A DNA stretch of 64,000 nucleotides, from contig DAOUIZ010000037.1 in the NCBI GenBank assembly GCA_034423195.1, positions 21,383 to 85,382 on the forward strand. The letters are read 5' to 3'. Below, piece by piece: positions 35,752 to 43,436 of this stretch; the stretch's first letter is position 1, and each line of letters starts with the position of its first letter. Under the pieces are notes generated by a model that did no database searches, was not told the origin of the DNA, and saw only the letters and a list, made by a program, of their open reading frames with translations. Source of the DNA: CATOSK01 sp034423195 (lineage in GTDB: Bacteria > Chloroflexota > Dehalococcoidia > Lucifugimonadales > UBA3495). A program made the position numbers and the translations under genes.

Positions 35752-35848
35752 GGGAGTGGATGGGGCCCGGTGGCTCTTGCGGTCTTCAAAACCGTTATGC
35801 CTCGTGAAGAGCGGGGTAGGTGGGTTCGACTCCCTCGCACTCCCGCCA
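35752..35848 (+). tRNA. selC: tRNA-Sec (selenocysteine, anticodon TCA)
   Basis: A 97-nt cloverleaf with encoded CCA (35846-35848). The acceptor GGGAGTG/CACTCCC is extended by the long acceptor/T-arm typical of tRNA-Sec, with one mismatch. The D arm has a 6-bp stem and a 4-base loop (GGGGCC-CGGT-GGCTCT). The anticodon loop CTTCAAA carries TCA at 35786-35788. A long variable arm (TGCCTCG ... CGGGGTA) and a TTCGACT T-loop follow. The 6-bp D stem and long variable arm separate it from an opal suppressor. The organism should therefore decode UGA as selenocysteine. selA, selB and selD are not in the window. Confidence 0.9.
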
Positions 35849-35863
35849 ACCGGCAACTATACC

Positions 35864-35895
35864 GAAACCCCTGCGGCAACAGGGGTTTCGTGTTT
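35864..35895 (+). terminator. Terminator after tRNA-Sec
   Basis: GAAACCCCTG (35864-35873) and CAGGGGTTTC (35880-35889) form a perfect 10-bp stem with a CGGCAA loop. GTGTTTCC follows. Confidence 0.75.
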
Positions 35896-36017
35896 CCCCC
35901 GCAAGGTCAGCAGCGGATGAAAGTTGTAGGCCCCAGGCTCTTCCCTGCTGGATAATCGAAAACGTCCCGCCGTCACCGCAGGCGAAACAACAGGCGAAAC
36001 AAAAGGAGCTCAACCGA

Positions 36018-36206
36018 ATGATTCCCCGCTACCGTGGCAAACTGGGCGAGTACATGTGGCAGAAGGAGATGGAGCGCCTCAACCGCTACAAGGACCGCCC
36101 CTGGGAACTACAGGCCCGGGCCCAATCGGGAGGTGAGCTCATAGTCCTGATGATTGTCCTCGGCGTCGCCTTCGGGGGACTCATGCTCCTGTCCCTCTTC
36201 GACTAA
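36018..36206 (+). CDS. 62-aa membrane-anchored protein of unknown function
   Basis: ATG 36018 lies nine bases after AAGGAG. The 62-aa product has a basic, tyrosine/tryptophan-rich N-terminal half (MIPRYRGKLGEYMWQKEMER) and one C-terminal transmembrane helix (ELIVLMIVLGVAFGGLMLL). It ends five residues later. No family is recognised. It sits between the tRNA-Sec terminator and a repeat cluster. Confidence 0.6.
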   Translation: MIPRYRGKLGEYMWQKEMERLNRYKDRPWELQARAQSGGELIVLMIVLGVAFGGLMLLSLFD

Positions 36207-36260
36207 CACCCAAAGAAAAACCCTCCCCACAACCCTGTCTCCCTCCGCCTACCCCCTCTC

Positions 36261-36362
36261 CGTCGTCCCTGCGGAGGCAGGGACCCATCAGCCTTCCCCT
36301 CAAGGATCCCCAGCCGGAGCAAGCCTCCTCTCCGTCGTCCCTGCGGAGGCAGGGACCCATCA
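36261..36362. repeat. Two GTCCCTGC hairpin repeats
   Basis: Copies at 36261-36290 and 36333-36362 each contain GTCCCTGC-GGAG-GCAGGGAC followed by CCATCAG. More copies lie at 42275, 42368, 42559, 42661, 43565 and 43755, and a compensated variant at 28643. Confidence 0.85.
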
Positions 36363-36402
36363 GTCTTCCCTCAGAAACGGCCACCGGAGCACCCAACACC
36401 CC

Positions 36403-36486
36403 TCCCGTCACCCCCGCGCAGAGCCTGCCCCTGGCGACTGAGGAGGGACGACGAAGGAGGGAAAGGGGCGGGGGCCCAGACCCCCG
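36403..36486. repeat. Long hairpin repeat, copy C (ACCCCCGC arms)
   Basis: Same loop as the copy at 24445, with CACCCCCGC and GCGGGGGC outer arms. It is preceded by the unit ACGGCCACCGGAGCA that recurs beside other copies (36501, 42535, 43537, 43730). Confidence 0.85.
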
Positions 36487-36541
36487 TAACCTGTCGCCTC
36501 CGAAACGCCCACCGGAGCAAACCCTCCCCCCATCACCCCCA

Positions 36542-36574
36542 CAAAAAACCAGCCCCCGCGTTCGCGGGGGCTGG
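36542..36574 (-). terminator. Strong terminator of the 36603 TPP-enzyme gene
   Basis: Read on the minus strand, CCAGCCCCCGCG and CGCGGGGGCTGG (36549-36574) pair perfectly. A run of six T residues (36542-36547) follows, 29 bases past the stop of the gene at 36603. Confidence 0.9.
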
Positions 36575-36602
36575 AATACGGGGACACGATGACTCTCTCA
36601 CA

Positions 36603-38240
36603 CTAGAACTGCGACCGCCGGGCCTCCAGGTTCGCGTGAACATCAATCAGCACCGTCCGCCCGTCCGCGTTCAGCCGCTTCGCCTGCTCCAGGGCGGATG
36701 CCACCTCGCCCGGCTCGACCACCGTGATGCCGACCGCGCCCATGCCCTCGGCAATCTTGGCGTAATCGCCGCCCATCTGGGTCGCCCCGAACAGCTCGTT
36801 GGCGGTGGGGTATCCCCCCGGGTAGGTCGCCATGCCCCCATTGTTCAGGACAATCGTCGTGATGGGAGCGCCGGCCCTCACCGCCGTCTCGATGTCCAGT
36901 CCCGACATCCCGAAGGCCCCGTCCCCCATGAAATTCAGGCAGAACTTGTCCGGTTCGGCCAGCTTGGCCCCGATCATCAGGGGTATGCCGTATCCCAGGT
37001 GGGTCGTCTTGCCCCACCCTATGTAGCTGTGGGGAACGCTCGCCGTGTAGAAGGGCATGATGGTGTCCCGGGGAGCGCCCGCGTCGTGGGTGACGATGCT
37101 GTTGTCCTTGTCCAGCACCCGCTCCAGCTCTCCGATTACCCGGTAATGGCTGATGGGCTTTTCGTCCGTCTCCAGGATATCCGACCACTCGCCCATCCAC
37201 GCATCCCGCATCGTCGCGATTTCCGACTGCACTCCCGTGGTCCCCTTCCGTCCACTCGCCCCCGCCTGCGCCTTGACCTCTTCAATCATTGCCTTCAGGG
37301 TCAGCTTGGCGTCGCCGGGCAGCCCCACGTCCACCGCGAAGTCCTTGTTGATGTCCTCGATGCTCTCCACGTTGTGGATGATGACCTTGCCTCCGGGGAT
37401 CGGCTGGCCGTAGCTGGTGCGGGTCATGCTGGAACCCACCGCAAAGAGAACGTCCGACTCCTGGAGCCATGTGCGGGCGGGCAGCGACGTGGAGGCGCTC
37501 CCCGAACCCAGGGCCAGGGGATGGCTTTCGTTGAAGGACGATTTGCCCGGCATGGTGCAGTAGACCGGAATCTCCGCCAGTTCCGCGAACTCCGTCAATT
37601 CCTTGGAAGCTCCCGCGAAGAGGACGCCCATCCCCGACCAGATGACCGGCTTGCGGGCGTTCAGCAGCAGCTCCACCGCCTGCTTCACGTCGGCGGGGTC
37701 GGGCGCTTGGCGGGCCCGCTTGGGGGCTTGATAGTTCAGGTCGGCTTCGGAAACTTCCTGTGTGCCAACGTCGGCGGGTATCTCCACGATTACCGGCCCC
37801 GGCCGGCCGTTCCGCAGGGCATGGAAGGCCCGGCGCATGACCGCCGAGACCTGGCTCGGCTGGGTGATAACCTCCCCCTGCTTGGACACGCTGGCGTAGG
37901 TCCGCACCGGCGAGAAGTTGGGCTTCACCGAATACTGGCTCAGCGCCGGTCCGCCGGGCAGGTACAGGATCGGCACGTTGTCGCTGTACGCCTGGGCCAA
38001 TCCTCCCATCGAGTTCTCCGACCCCGGGCCGCCCTGGGTGATGGTGACGCCGAACTTCTCCCGCTGGTTCAGGCGGCTGTACCCGTCCGCGGCCATCAAA
38101 GCGCCCCGCTCCTGGCGGAACATGATGGTGCGGATACCTTCCTTGGCGACGTGTTCAATCAGCTGGTTGGAGGGGAAGCAGGACACCCACTCCACCCCTT
38201 CAATTTTCAAGATTCGGGCAACGGCTTCCATCACATTCAT
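36603..38240 (-). CDS. TPP-dependent acetolactate synthase-like enzyme (paralogue 4)
   Basis: A 545-aa protein starting at ATG 38240 (GGTAGG six bases upstream; an in-frame TTG two codons earlier is less likely). The catalytic glutamate lies in MFRQERGALMAADGYSRLN (about residue 44), with glutamine for the usual histidine. TQGGPGSENS and the C-terminal MGDGAFGMSGLDIETAVRAG ... LNNGG complete the TPP site. GDGAFGMSG and NNGG resemble paralogue 1 and oxalyl-CoA decarboxylases. It is divergent from the lut-type cluster, with 330 bases and a repeat between, and is followed by a strong terminator. Confidence 0.85.
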   Translation of the reverse strand: MNVMEAVARILKIEGVEWVSCFPSNQLIEHVAKEGIRTIMFRQERGALMAADGYSRLNQREKFGVTITQGGPGSENSMGGLAQAYSDNVPILYLPGGPALSQYSVKPNFSPVRTYASVSKQGEVITQPSQVSAVMRRAFHALRNGRPGPVIVEIPADVGTQEVSEADLNYQAPKRARQAPDPADVKQAVELLLNARKPVIWSGMGVLFAGASKELTEFAELAEIPVYCTMPGKSSFNESHPLALGSGSASTSLPARTWLQESDVLFAVGSSMTRTSYGQPIPGGKVIIHNVESIEDINKDFAVDVGLPGDAKLTLKAMIEEVKAQAGASGRKGTTGVQSEIATMRDAWMGEWSDILETDEKPISHYRVIGELERVLDKDNSIVTHDAGAPRDTIMPFYTASVPHSYIGWGKTTHLGYGIPLMIGAKLAEPDKFCLNFMGDGAFGMSGLDIETAVRAGAPITTIVLNNGGMATYPGGYPTANELFGATQMGGDYAKIAEGMGAVGITVVEPGEVASALEQAKRLNADGRTVLIDVHANLEARRSQF

Positions 38241-38376
38241 AAGCAACCTACCTGCAATTCCTGATTGGACGGCAACGGATCAATCCTCGCGTCCCGTCCA
38301 CGTTAATCCGGCGGCACCCCTCGGGATGGCGCCCAATGGGATACTACCCCCCGCCCCCGCAAAAGGCAAGGGAATC

Positions 38377-38478
38377 CGCGCGACAGCCGCTGGCGTTGAG
38401 ACAAGCCTGCCCCCGCGCAGGCGGGGGTTGCATTGCGCCAGCGGCGGAGTCGCAAAAGGGGAATCCACGCCCCCGTCA
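38377..38478. repeat. ~100-bp GC-rich repeat, also at 42767
   Basis: CGCGCGACAGCCGCTGGCGT, then a hairpin GCCCCCGCGCAGGCGGGGGT, then GCGCCAGCGGCGGAGTCGCA and AAAAGGGGAATCCACGCCCC. The copy at 42767-42869 is nearly identical; a worn fragment lies near 2988. Confidence 0.85.
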
Positions 38479-38570
38479 ATCCCTCCCGGTTGCCTCCCTC
38501 CGGTGTCTCTGATACGCTACCCCGAGCCATCCCCCGTGAGCTATCCCCCTCTGAAAAGAAAGATTGCCGT

Positions 38571-39314
38571 TTGTCTTCTCCCTCGGGCGTCAGCGCCTCC
38601 CTTTTCGTCACCTGCATCATCGACCAGCTGTACCCGGAGGTAGGGGTCAGCACGGTGCGGCTCCTGCGGAGTCTGGGCGTGAACGTGGACTTCCCCCGGG
38701 GACAGACCTGCTGCGGCCAGCCCCTCTTCAACTCCGGCTTTGCCTCCGACGCCCGTAAACTGGCCTTGCGCGTACTCGACCAGTTCTCGGACAGCCGGTA
38801 CGTGGTCGTGCCCTCGGGCTCCTGCGCCGCCATGCTGCGGGTCTTCTACCCCGAGTTGCTCGAGGATGACCCGGAACAACACCGGCGGGCGCTGGATCTC
38901 GCCTCGAAAGTGTACGAGCTTTCCGAGTTTCTGACGGGAGTATTGGGCGTCACCAATGTCGGAGCGTCCGCATCCGGCTCCGTCACCTACCACCCCAGTT
39001 GCCACCTGTCCCGCGAGCTTGGCGCCGGGGACGCCGCCGAGCGTTTGCTCGCCGGGGTCGAGGGATTGAATCTCGTCCCCCTGCCCGGCAGCGAGTCATG
39101 CTGCGGTTTCGGAGGCACCTTCTCCGTCAAGTACCCCCACATCTCCGAAGGGATGCTGGAAGACAAGATCGGCAACATCGCATCTACCGGCGCGGACACC
39201 CTGGTCGCCTGTGACATGAGCTGCCTCATGCACATCGGAGGCGGCCTGTCCCGCCAGGGCCACGGCGTCGCGGTGAAGCACCTGGCCCAGATCCTGGACC
39301 CGGGAGCCTCCTGA
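38571..39314 (+). CDS. lutA: LutA-like (Fe-S) oxidoreductase subunit, CCG domains
   Basis: About 247 aa with two cysteine-rich CCG domains: FVTCIIDQLYPEVG ... GQTCCGQPLFNSG, then YHPSCHLSREL ... GSESCCGFGGTFS. These are the pattern of LutA/YkgE, a subunit of the L-lactate oxidising LutABC complex, which binds a non-cubane iron-sulfur cluster. The start is uncertain. TTG 38571 is used because it gives the family's usual length, but it has only a weak ribosome site; the frame stays open upstream to 38433. The stop TGA overlaps the ATG of the next gene, so the three lut genes form one operon. Confidence 0.82.
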   Translation: MSSPSGVSASLFVTCIIDQLYPEVGVSTVRLLRSLGVNVDFPRGQTCCGQPLFNSGFASDARKLALRVLDQFSDSRYVVVPSGSCAAMLRVFYPELLEDDPEQHRRALDLASKVYELSEFLTGVLGVTNVGASASGSVTYHPSCHLSRELGAGDAAERLLAGVEGLNLVPLPGSESCCGFGGTFSVKYPHISEGMLEDKIGNIASTGADTLVACDMSCLMHIGGGLSRQGHGVAVKHLAQILDPGAS

Positions 39315-40768
39315 TGCCCTCGGTCCAGACCCGGGATTTCATCCCCGCCTCTTCCCTGTCCATCCGCGACCCCCAGCTCCGGCGGGCGCTGCAGAGGGTT
39401 GGCGTCGGCTTCGACGGTGCCCGGCGGGAAGCCATCGAGGAAGTCTCCCCCGAGGCGTGGGAGGCGTGGCGCGAAGAGGCCCGGGCCGTCAAGGCCCACA
39501 CCCTCGACCACTTGGACTATTACCTGGAAATGCTGTCCCGCAACGTGGAACGCAACGGCGGACAGGTCCACTTCGCCGTCGACGCCGCCGAGGCCAACGC
39601 CATAGTATCCGGCATCGTCCAGGCCCGCGGGGTGCAGGTGGTCACCAAGGGCAAGTCAATGGTCTCCGAGGAGCTGGACCTCAACCACGTCCTCGAAAAC
39701 GCCGGAGTCGAGGTCTACGAGACCGACCTCGGCGAATACATCATCCAGCTCGCCGGAGAAACCCCTTCCCACCTCGTCGCTCCTGCCCTCCACAAGACCA
39801 AGGAGCAGGTGGCCCAGCTTTTCGCCGACAAGCTCGGCGTTCCCTACAACGACGACATCGAGGAAATGGCCCGCGTGGCCCGGACGGCTCTGCGGGACAA
39901 GTTCCTGGCGGCCGACCTGGGGATAAGCGGCGCCAACTTCCTCATCGCCGACACCGGCAGCCTCGTCATTATCACCAACGAAGGGAACGGCCGCCTCTGC
40001 ACCTCCGCGCCCCGCATCCACGTCGGCATCGCCGGGATGGAGAAGGTTATCCCCTCGCTGGAAAACCTCGCCCTGTTCCTCCGATTGCTGCCCCGCTCTG
40101 CCACCGGCCAGCGGATTACCAGCTACCTCAGCATGGTCAGCGGCCCGCGCCGGGAGGCCGACGAGGATGGCCCCGAGGAGTTTCACCTGGTCATCGTGGA
40201 CAACGGCCGGTCCCGCCTGCTGGCCGACCCCAAGCTGCGGGAGGCCCTCTACTGCATCCGTTGCGGCGCCTGCCTCAATATATGTCCGGTTTACCAGAAG
40301 GTGGGAGGACACGCCTACGGCTGGGTCTACCCCGGCCCCATCGGCTCGATAGTGACCCCCGAGTTGGTGGGCCTGAAGGAAGCCAAGGACCTCCCCTTCG
40401 CTTCCACTCTTTGCGGCGCCTGCCGCGAGGCATGTCCGGTTAAAATCAACATCCCCCGGATGCTGCTCCACCTGAGGGGCGAATTGAAGGAGAGTCCGGC
40501 CCCCGAAGTCCGGTCGGCAACCCGTCGGGAGCGCCTTCTCTCCCGGGGATTCGCCGCGGTTATGTCCCGCCCCGCCCTCCTTGCCCTGGGCAGGAAAGCC
40601 GCCCGGGTGTTGCAGGTTCCTTTCGCCAGGGGCGGTCGGATAGCCCGCGCTCCCTTGCCTCCCTTCTCCCGATGGAACCGCTCCCGCGACCTGCCGGCCA
40701 TTCCCCCCCGCAGCTTCCGCGACGTATGGGACCAGGAACTAGATAGTTCCCGGCGGAACGGCCGTTAG
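39314..40768 (+). CDS. lutB: LutB-like iron-sulfur protein with LUD domain
   Basis: A 484-aa protein. The N-terminal LUD domain (residues about 60-300) has VSEELDLNHVLENAGVEVYE and TDLGEYIIQL. Two 4Fe-4S motifs follow: CIRCGACLNICPVYQ (about residue 314) and CGACREACPVKINIP (about residue 368). A C-terminal tail ends near SFRDVWDQEL. This is the layout of LutB/YkgF in L-lactate utilisation. Its ATG overlaps the lutA stop by one base and its stop is followed at once by the lutC start. Confidence 0.92.
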   Translation: MPSVQTRDFIPASSLSIRDPQLRRALQRVGVGFDGARREAIEEVSPEAWEAWREEARAVKAHTLDHLDYYLEMLSRNVERNGGQVHFAVDAAEANAIVSGIVQARGVQVVTKGKSMVSEELDLNHVLENAGVEVYETDLGEYIIQLAGETPSHLVAPALHKTKEQVAQLFADKLGVPYNDDIEEMARVARTALRDKFLAADLGISGANFLIADTGSLVIITNEGNGRLCTSAPRIHVGIAGMEKVIPSLENLALFLRLLPRSATGQRITSYLSMVSGPRREADEDGPEEFHLVIVDNGRSRLLADPKLREALYCIRCGACLNICPVYQKVGGHAYGWVYPGPIGSIVTPELVGLKEAKDLPFASTLCGACREACPVKINIPRMLLHLRGELKESPAPEVRSATRRERLLSRGFAAVMSRPALLALGRKAARVLQVPFARGGRIARAPLPPFSRWNRSRDLPAIPPRSFRDVWDQELDSSRRNGR

Positions 40769-40769
40769 C

Positions 40770-41522
40770 GTGACGCTCTTTCCTGGAACGTCCCAATCGG
40801 ATTTCATCGCCTCCGTCCGGCGGGCGCTGGGCAGACCGGGTTTAGACGCTGTCGAGCCCGTTTCCCCCCGGGCCGGGGACGGCCTTGAGGAACTGGAAGC
40901 TCGGGCGGTTGACCTCAATGACAGGTTGAAGGGGTCCCGGCTCGAACTGGTTTCCAGGCTGGCGGAGACCGCCGCCCTGCGCGGATGGAACGTCCACCGG
41001 GCAAGCAGCGGCGAGGCCGCCGTGGGCGTGGTGGTGGACGTAGCTCTTTCCGTGGGCGCCCGGCAGGTCGCCCGCTCAGGCCAGGATGTTTTCTCCCAGG
41101 TCCCGGTGGACGAGGCTTTGGGAAACGCCGGCCTTGGGGTGTCCCCGGCCGTCATGGGCGGTGGCCGCGACCGTGAAGAAGTGCGGCAGGACATCATACG
41201 CGCGGGCGTGGGCGTCACCGGGGTGGAATACGCCGTGGCCGAGACCGGATCGGTGGTGGTGGTGCCTCGGGCGGGCCTGAGTCGGCTGGTTTCCCTGGTG
41301 CCGCCGGTCCATATTGCGCTGGTCCGGCCTCGGGACGTGGTCGAATCCCTCGATGACGTTTTCCTGATGCGGCGTTTGGAGTATCTCCGGAACGGCGGCG
41401 ATATGGGCAGCTATCTCAACTTCATCACCGGCCCCAGCCGCACCGCCGACATTGAGCAGACCATCGTAATAGGCGTCCACGGCCCCAAAGAAGTCCACAT
41501 GGTCCTGCTGGACGAGGAGTAA
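40770..41522 (+). CDS. lutC: LutC-like LUD domain protein
   Basis: A 250-aa LUD-domain protein starts at GTG 40770, one base after the lutB stop. It begins LFPGTSQSDFIASVRRALG. The conserved core is GVTGVEYAVAETGSVVVVPR (about residues 149-168), with PPVHIALVRPRDVV and NFITGPSRTADIEQTIVIG (GPSRTADIE is the family signature). With lutA and lutB it should oxidise L-lactate to pyruvate. A lactate permease is not adjacent. Confidence 0.92.
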   Translation: MTLFPGTSQSDFIASVRRALGRPGLDAVEPVSPRAGDGLEELEARAVDLNDRLKGSRLELVSRLAETAALRGWNVHRASSGEAAVGVVVDVALSVGARQVARSGQDVFSQVPVDEALGNAGLGVSPAVMGGGRDREEVRQDIIRAGVGVTGVEYAVAETGSVVVVPRAGLSRLVSLVPPVHIALVRPRDVVESLDDVFLMRRLEYLRNGGDMGSYLNFITGPSRTADIEQTIVIGVHGPKEVHMVLLDEE

Positions 41523-41525
41523 AAA

Positions 41526-41867
41526 ATGCCGGTGCGGATCGGGTTCACCGAGTTCCGAAAACGGATGCTGGAGCAGGAGCTCCAGAACATCGAGCAGTTG
41601 CTTCCCACGCTTGGGGTGGAAAAAGTCATTCTCACCGGGGACATGGTCACCGGGGAATACACCCCGGACAGCAGGATACGGCTGATTGCCGTCCACGACA
41701 CGGACCGCCCCTTCGGGCGGCGCGAGGACTTCTTCTTCTACCACCTGGGCAGCATGGTTCACGTCGAGACCCTGGTGTACACCCCGGACGAGTTTGAACG
41801 GTTGCAGGACGAGTTGCCGGCCCTCAGCGCAGCGTGCCGGAAAGGACGCGTGTTATTCAATGCCTGA
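41526..41867 (+). CDS. MNT-type nucleotidyltransferase-fold protein, catalytic aspartates replaced by arginine
   Basis: A 113-aa protein with the layout of minimal nucleotidyltransferases paired with HEPN toxins. The helix RKRMLEQELQNIEQLLPTLG is followed by the strand EKVILTGDMVTGEYTPDSRIRLIAV. In active MNTs this region reads GS-x9-DSDIDL-like; here GS is GD (residues 38-39) and the two catalytic aspartates align with R50 and R52 (DSRIRL). AMP transfer chemistry is therefore unlikely. GAGGAG precedes ATG 41526, only three bases after lutC. It overlaps the HEPN gene by eight bases, as in HEPN/MNT toxin-antitoxin pairs. Confidence 0.72.
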   Translation: MPVRIGFTEFRKRMLEQELQNIEQLLPTLGVEKVILTGDMVTGEYTPDSRIRLIAVHDTDRPFGRREDFFFYHLGSMVHVETLVYTPDEFERLQDELPALSAACRKGRVLFNA

Positions 41868-42261
41868 TCATGAGACCGAGGGCGCCCGCTGGCTGCGTCA
41901 AGCCATCCAGGACCTGGAAGACGCCGATTTCAACCGGGAGGGCAGCCGGTTCAATCTGGCCTGTTTCCTCGGACAGCAGGCGGCCGAGAAAGCCGTCAAG
42001 GCGTACCTCTATCACCGGGGAGCCGAAGACGTCTGGGGCCACTCCCTCAACGACCTGTGCGAAGACGCCAAGATTTTCGAGATGTTCTTCGACACGGTCA
42101 AAAGCGAGGCCCGTCAGCTGGACAAGTATTACGAAATAACCCGCTATCCCGGCTTCCTCCCCGGCGGAATCCCCTCCGAGGCCTTCGACCGCGACGACGC
42201 CGACCGCTCCATCGAGCTATCCCAAATAGTAGTCGACTTCGTCCGCGAGCGCGTAACCTAG
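41860..42261 (+). CDS. HEPN domain protein, partner of the MNT-like protein
   Basis: A 133-aa helical protein. ARWLRQAIQDLEDADFNREG, then NLACFLGQQAAEKAVKAYLY (the canonical HEPN helix) and HRGAEDVWGHSLNDLCED. The likely RNase pair is R53 and H61, spaced by seven residues (RX4-6H is usual). ITRYPGFLPGGIPSEAFDRD is the family's C-terminal block. HEPN toxins cleave RNA, including tRNA, and are neutralised by their MNT partner. The start at ATG 41860 overlaps the upstream gene. A plasmid-addiction, abortive-infection or purely regulatory role cannot be decided. Confidence 0.8.
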   Translation: MPDHETEGARWLRQAIQDLEDADFNREGSRFNLACFLGQQAAEKAVKAYLYHRGAEDVWGHSLNDLCEDAKIFEMFFDTVKSEARQLDKYYEITRYPGFLPGGIPSEAFDRDDADRSIELSQIVVDFVRERVT

Positions 42262-42274
42262 CCAACCCTCCCCC

Positions 42275-42869
42275 CGTCGTCCCTGCGGAGGCAGGGACCC
42301 ATCAACCCTACCCTCAGCCACCCCAACCGAAGCCAACCCTCCCCCTCCCGTCGTCCCTGCTCTCCCCCGTCGTCCCTGCGGAGGCAGGGACCCAGACCCC
42401 CGTAAACCCTCCCCCCAAAACCTGTCTCCCGCACCCAACATCCTTCCCGTCATTCCCGCGCAGAGCCTGCCCCTGGCGACTGAGGAGGGAAAGGGGCGGG
42501 AATCCAGACCCCCGTAAATCCTTCCCCCAAAGACGGCCACCGGAGCAAACCCTCTCCCCGTCGTCCCTGCGGAGGCAGGGACCCATCAGCCTTCCAAGGA
42601 ACCACCGCGGGTTACGCAAGACCGGCCATGTCCACCACTCCTCTTCCCCGTCATGCCCCCCGTCGTCCCTGCGGAGGCAGGGACCCATCAGCCCTCCAAG
42701 GAACCACCGCGGGTTACGCAAGACCGGCCATGTCCACCACCCCTCCCGTCATTCCCGCGACGAACCCCGCGCGACAGCCGTCGGCGTTGAGACAAGCCTG
42801 CCCCCGCGCAGGCGGGGGTTACCTTGCGCCGGCGGCGGAGTCGCAAAAGGGGAATCCACACCCCCGTCA
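42275..42869. repeat. Repeat cluster between the HEPN and SRPBCC genes
   Basis: This gene-free stretch is built from repeated units. GTCCCTGC hairpins lie at 42275-42303, 42368-42394, 42559-42589 and 42661-42691, and a truncated copy at 42347-42360. A long ATTCCCGC hairpin lies at 42446-42515. A ~50-bp unit (GGAACCACCGCGGGTTACGC, then AAGACCGGCCATGTCCACCA) lies at 42596 and 42697. The ~100-bp repeat occupies 42767-42869. Units abut with little unique sequence, suggesting stepwise nesting or duplication. Confidence 0.9.
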
Positions 42870-42888
42870 ACCTCCCCCCAACACCCCT

Positions 42889-43335
42889 CTACCCGTAAAA
42901 CAACTCCGCCAGCTTCTCCTGCCGGTAGGCGAATATCCTCCGCAGGTCCGGGGCCACCAGCAAGTTCCTGACAATGGCTCCCCCGATCACCGAATACTCA
43001 ACGTGGTCGCGGGCGACAGTTCCACTTCCCGATTCCTCAAAGGTGTGCAAGTGCCGCCAAAACCGGTACGGGCCGCGCCGCTGCTCGTCCACGAACAGCT
43101 CGGGCGGCTCCCACCTGGTGATCTCGCTCCGCCACCGCAGGGGAATCCCCCGCAGCTTCAGCCGGTAATCAATTACCGTCCCCAACTGCATGGTAATGGG
43201 CGGCGGAGTCACCACCCGAAACTCCAGCAGGGGAGGCGTTATGGTTTCCAGGTTGAAAGCATCGGCGAAAAAATCGAAGACCTCTTCCCTGGGAAGCGGC
43301 AGACACTGCTCAGTTTCCAGCGTCCAGATCTTCAT
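42889..43335 (-). CDS. SRPBCC family ligand-binding protein
   Basis: About 148 aa from ATG 43335 (in-frame ATGs at 43338 and 43350 are alternatives; no clear ribosome site). The sequence MKIWTLETEQCLPLPREEVF, then DFFADAFNLETITPPLLEFRV, has the START/polyketide-cyclase-like pattern of coenzyme Q-binding or cell-division-associated SRPBCC proteins. Later VPFRWRSEIT-like text (IPLRWRSEITRWEPPELFVD) and GPYRFWRHLHTFEESGSGTV are typical. It is an isolated gene between two repeat clusters. The ligand is unknown. Confidence 0.8.
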   Translation of the reverse strand: MKIWTLETEQCLPLPREEVFDFFADAFNLETITPPLLEFRVVTPPPITMQLGTVIDYRLKLRGIPLRWRSEITRWEPPELFVDEQRRGPYRFWRHLHTFEESGSGTVARDHVEYSVIGGAIVRNLLVAPDLRRIFAYRQEKLAELFYG

Positions 43336-43436
43336 CATCGCGAACACCATTACGCCCGGCAGGTGGACAAAAACTATGGAGTCCCTGAAAAAATCCTCCC
43401 TTCCCCCCAACCCTGTCTCCCGCACCCACCACCTCC

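Noticed and set aside
35752..35848. Reading the TCA tRNA as an opal suppressor or a tRNA-Leu/Ser
   Set aside because: The 6-bp D stem with a 4-base loop and the long variable arm fit tRNA-Sec; Ser and Leu tRNAs would not carry this D arm together with a CTTCAAA loop.
36636..38264. 542-codon plus-strand open frame
   Set aside because: Antisense shadow of the TPP enzyme at 36603; low-complexity composition and no ribosome site.
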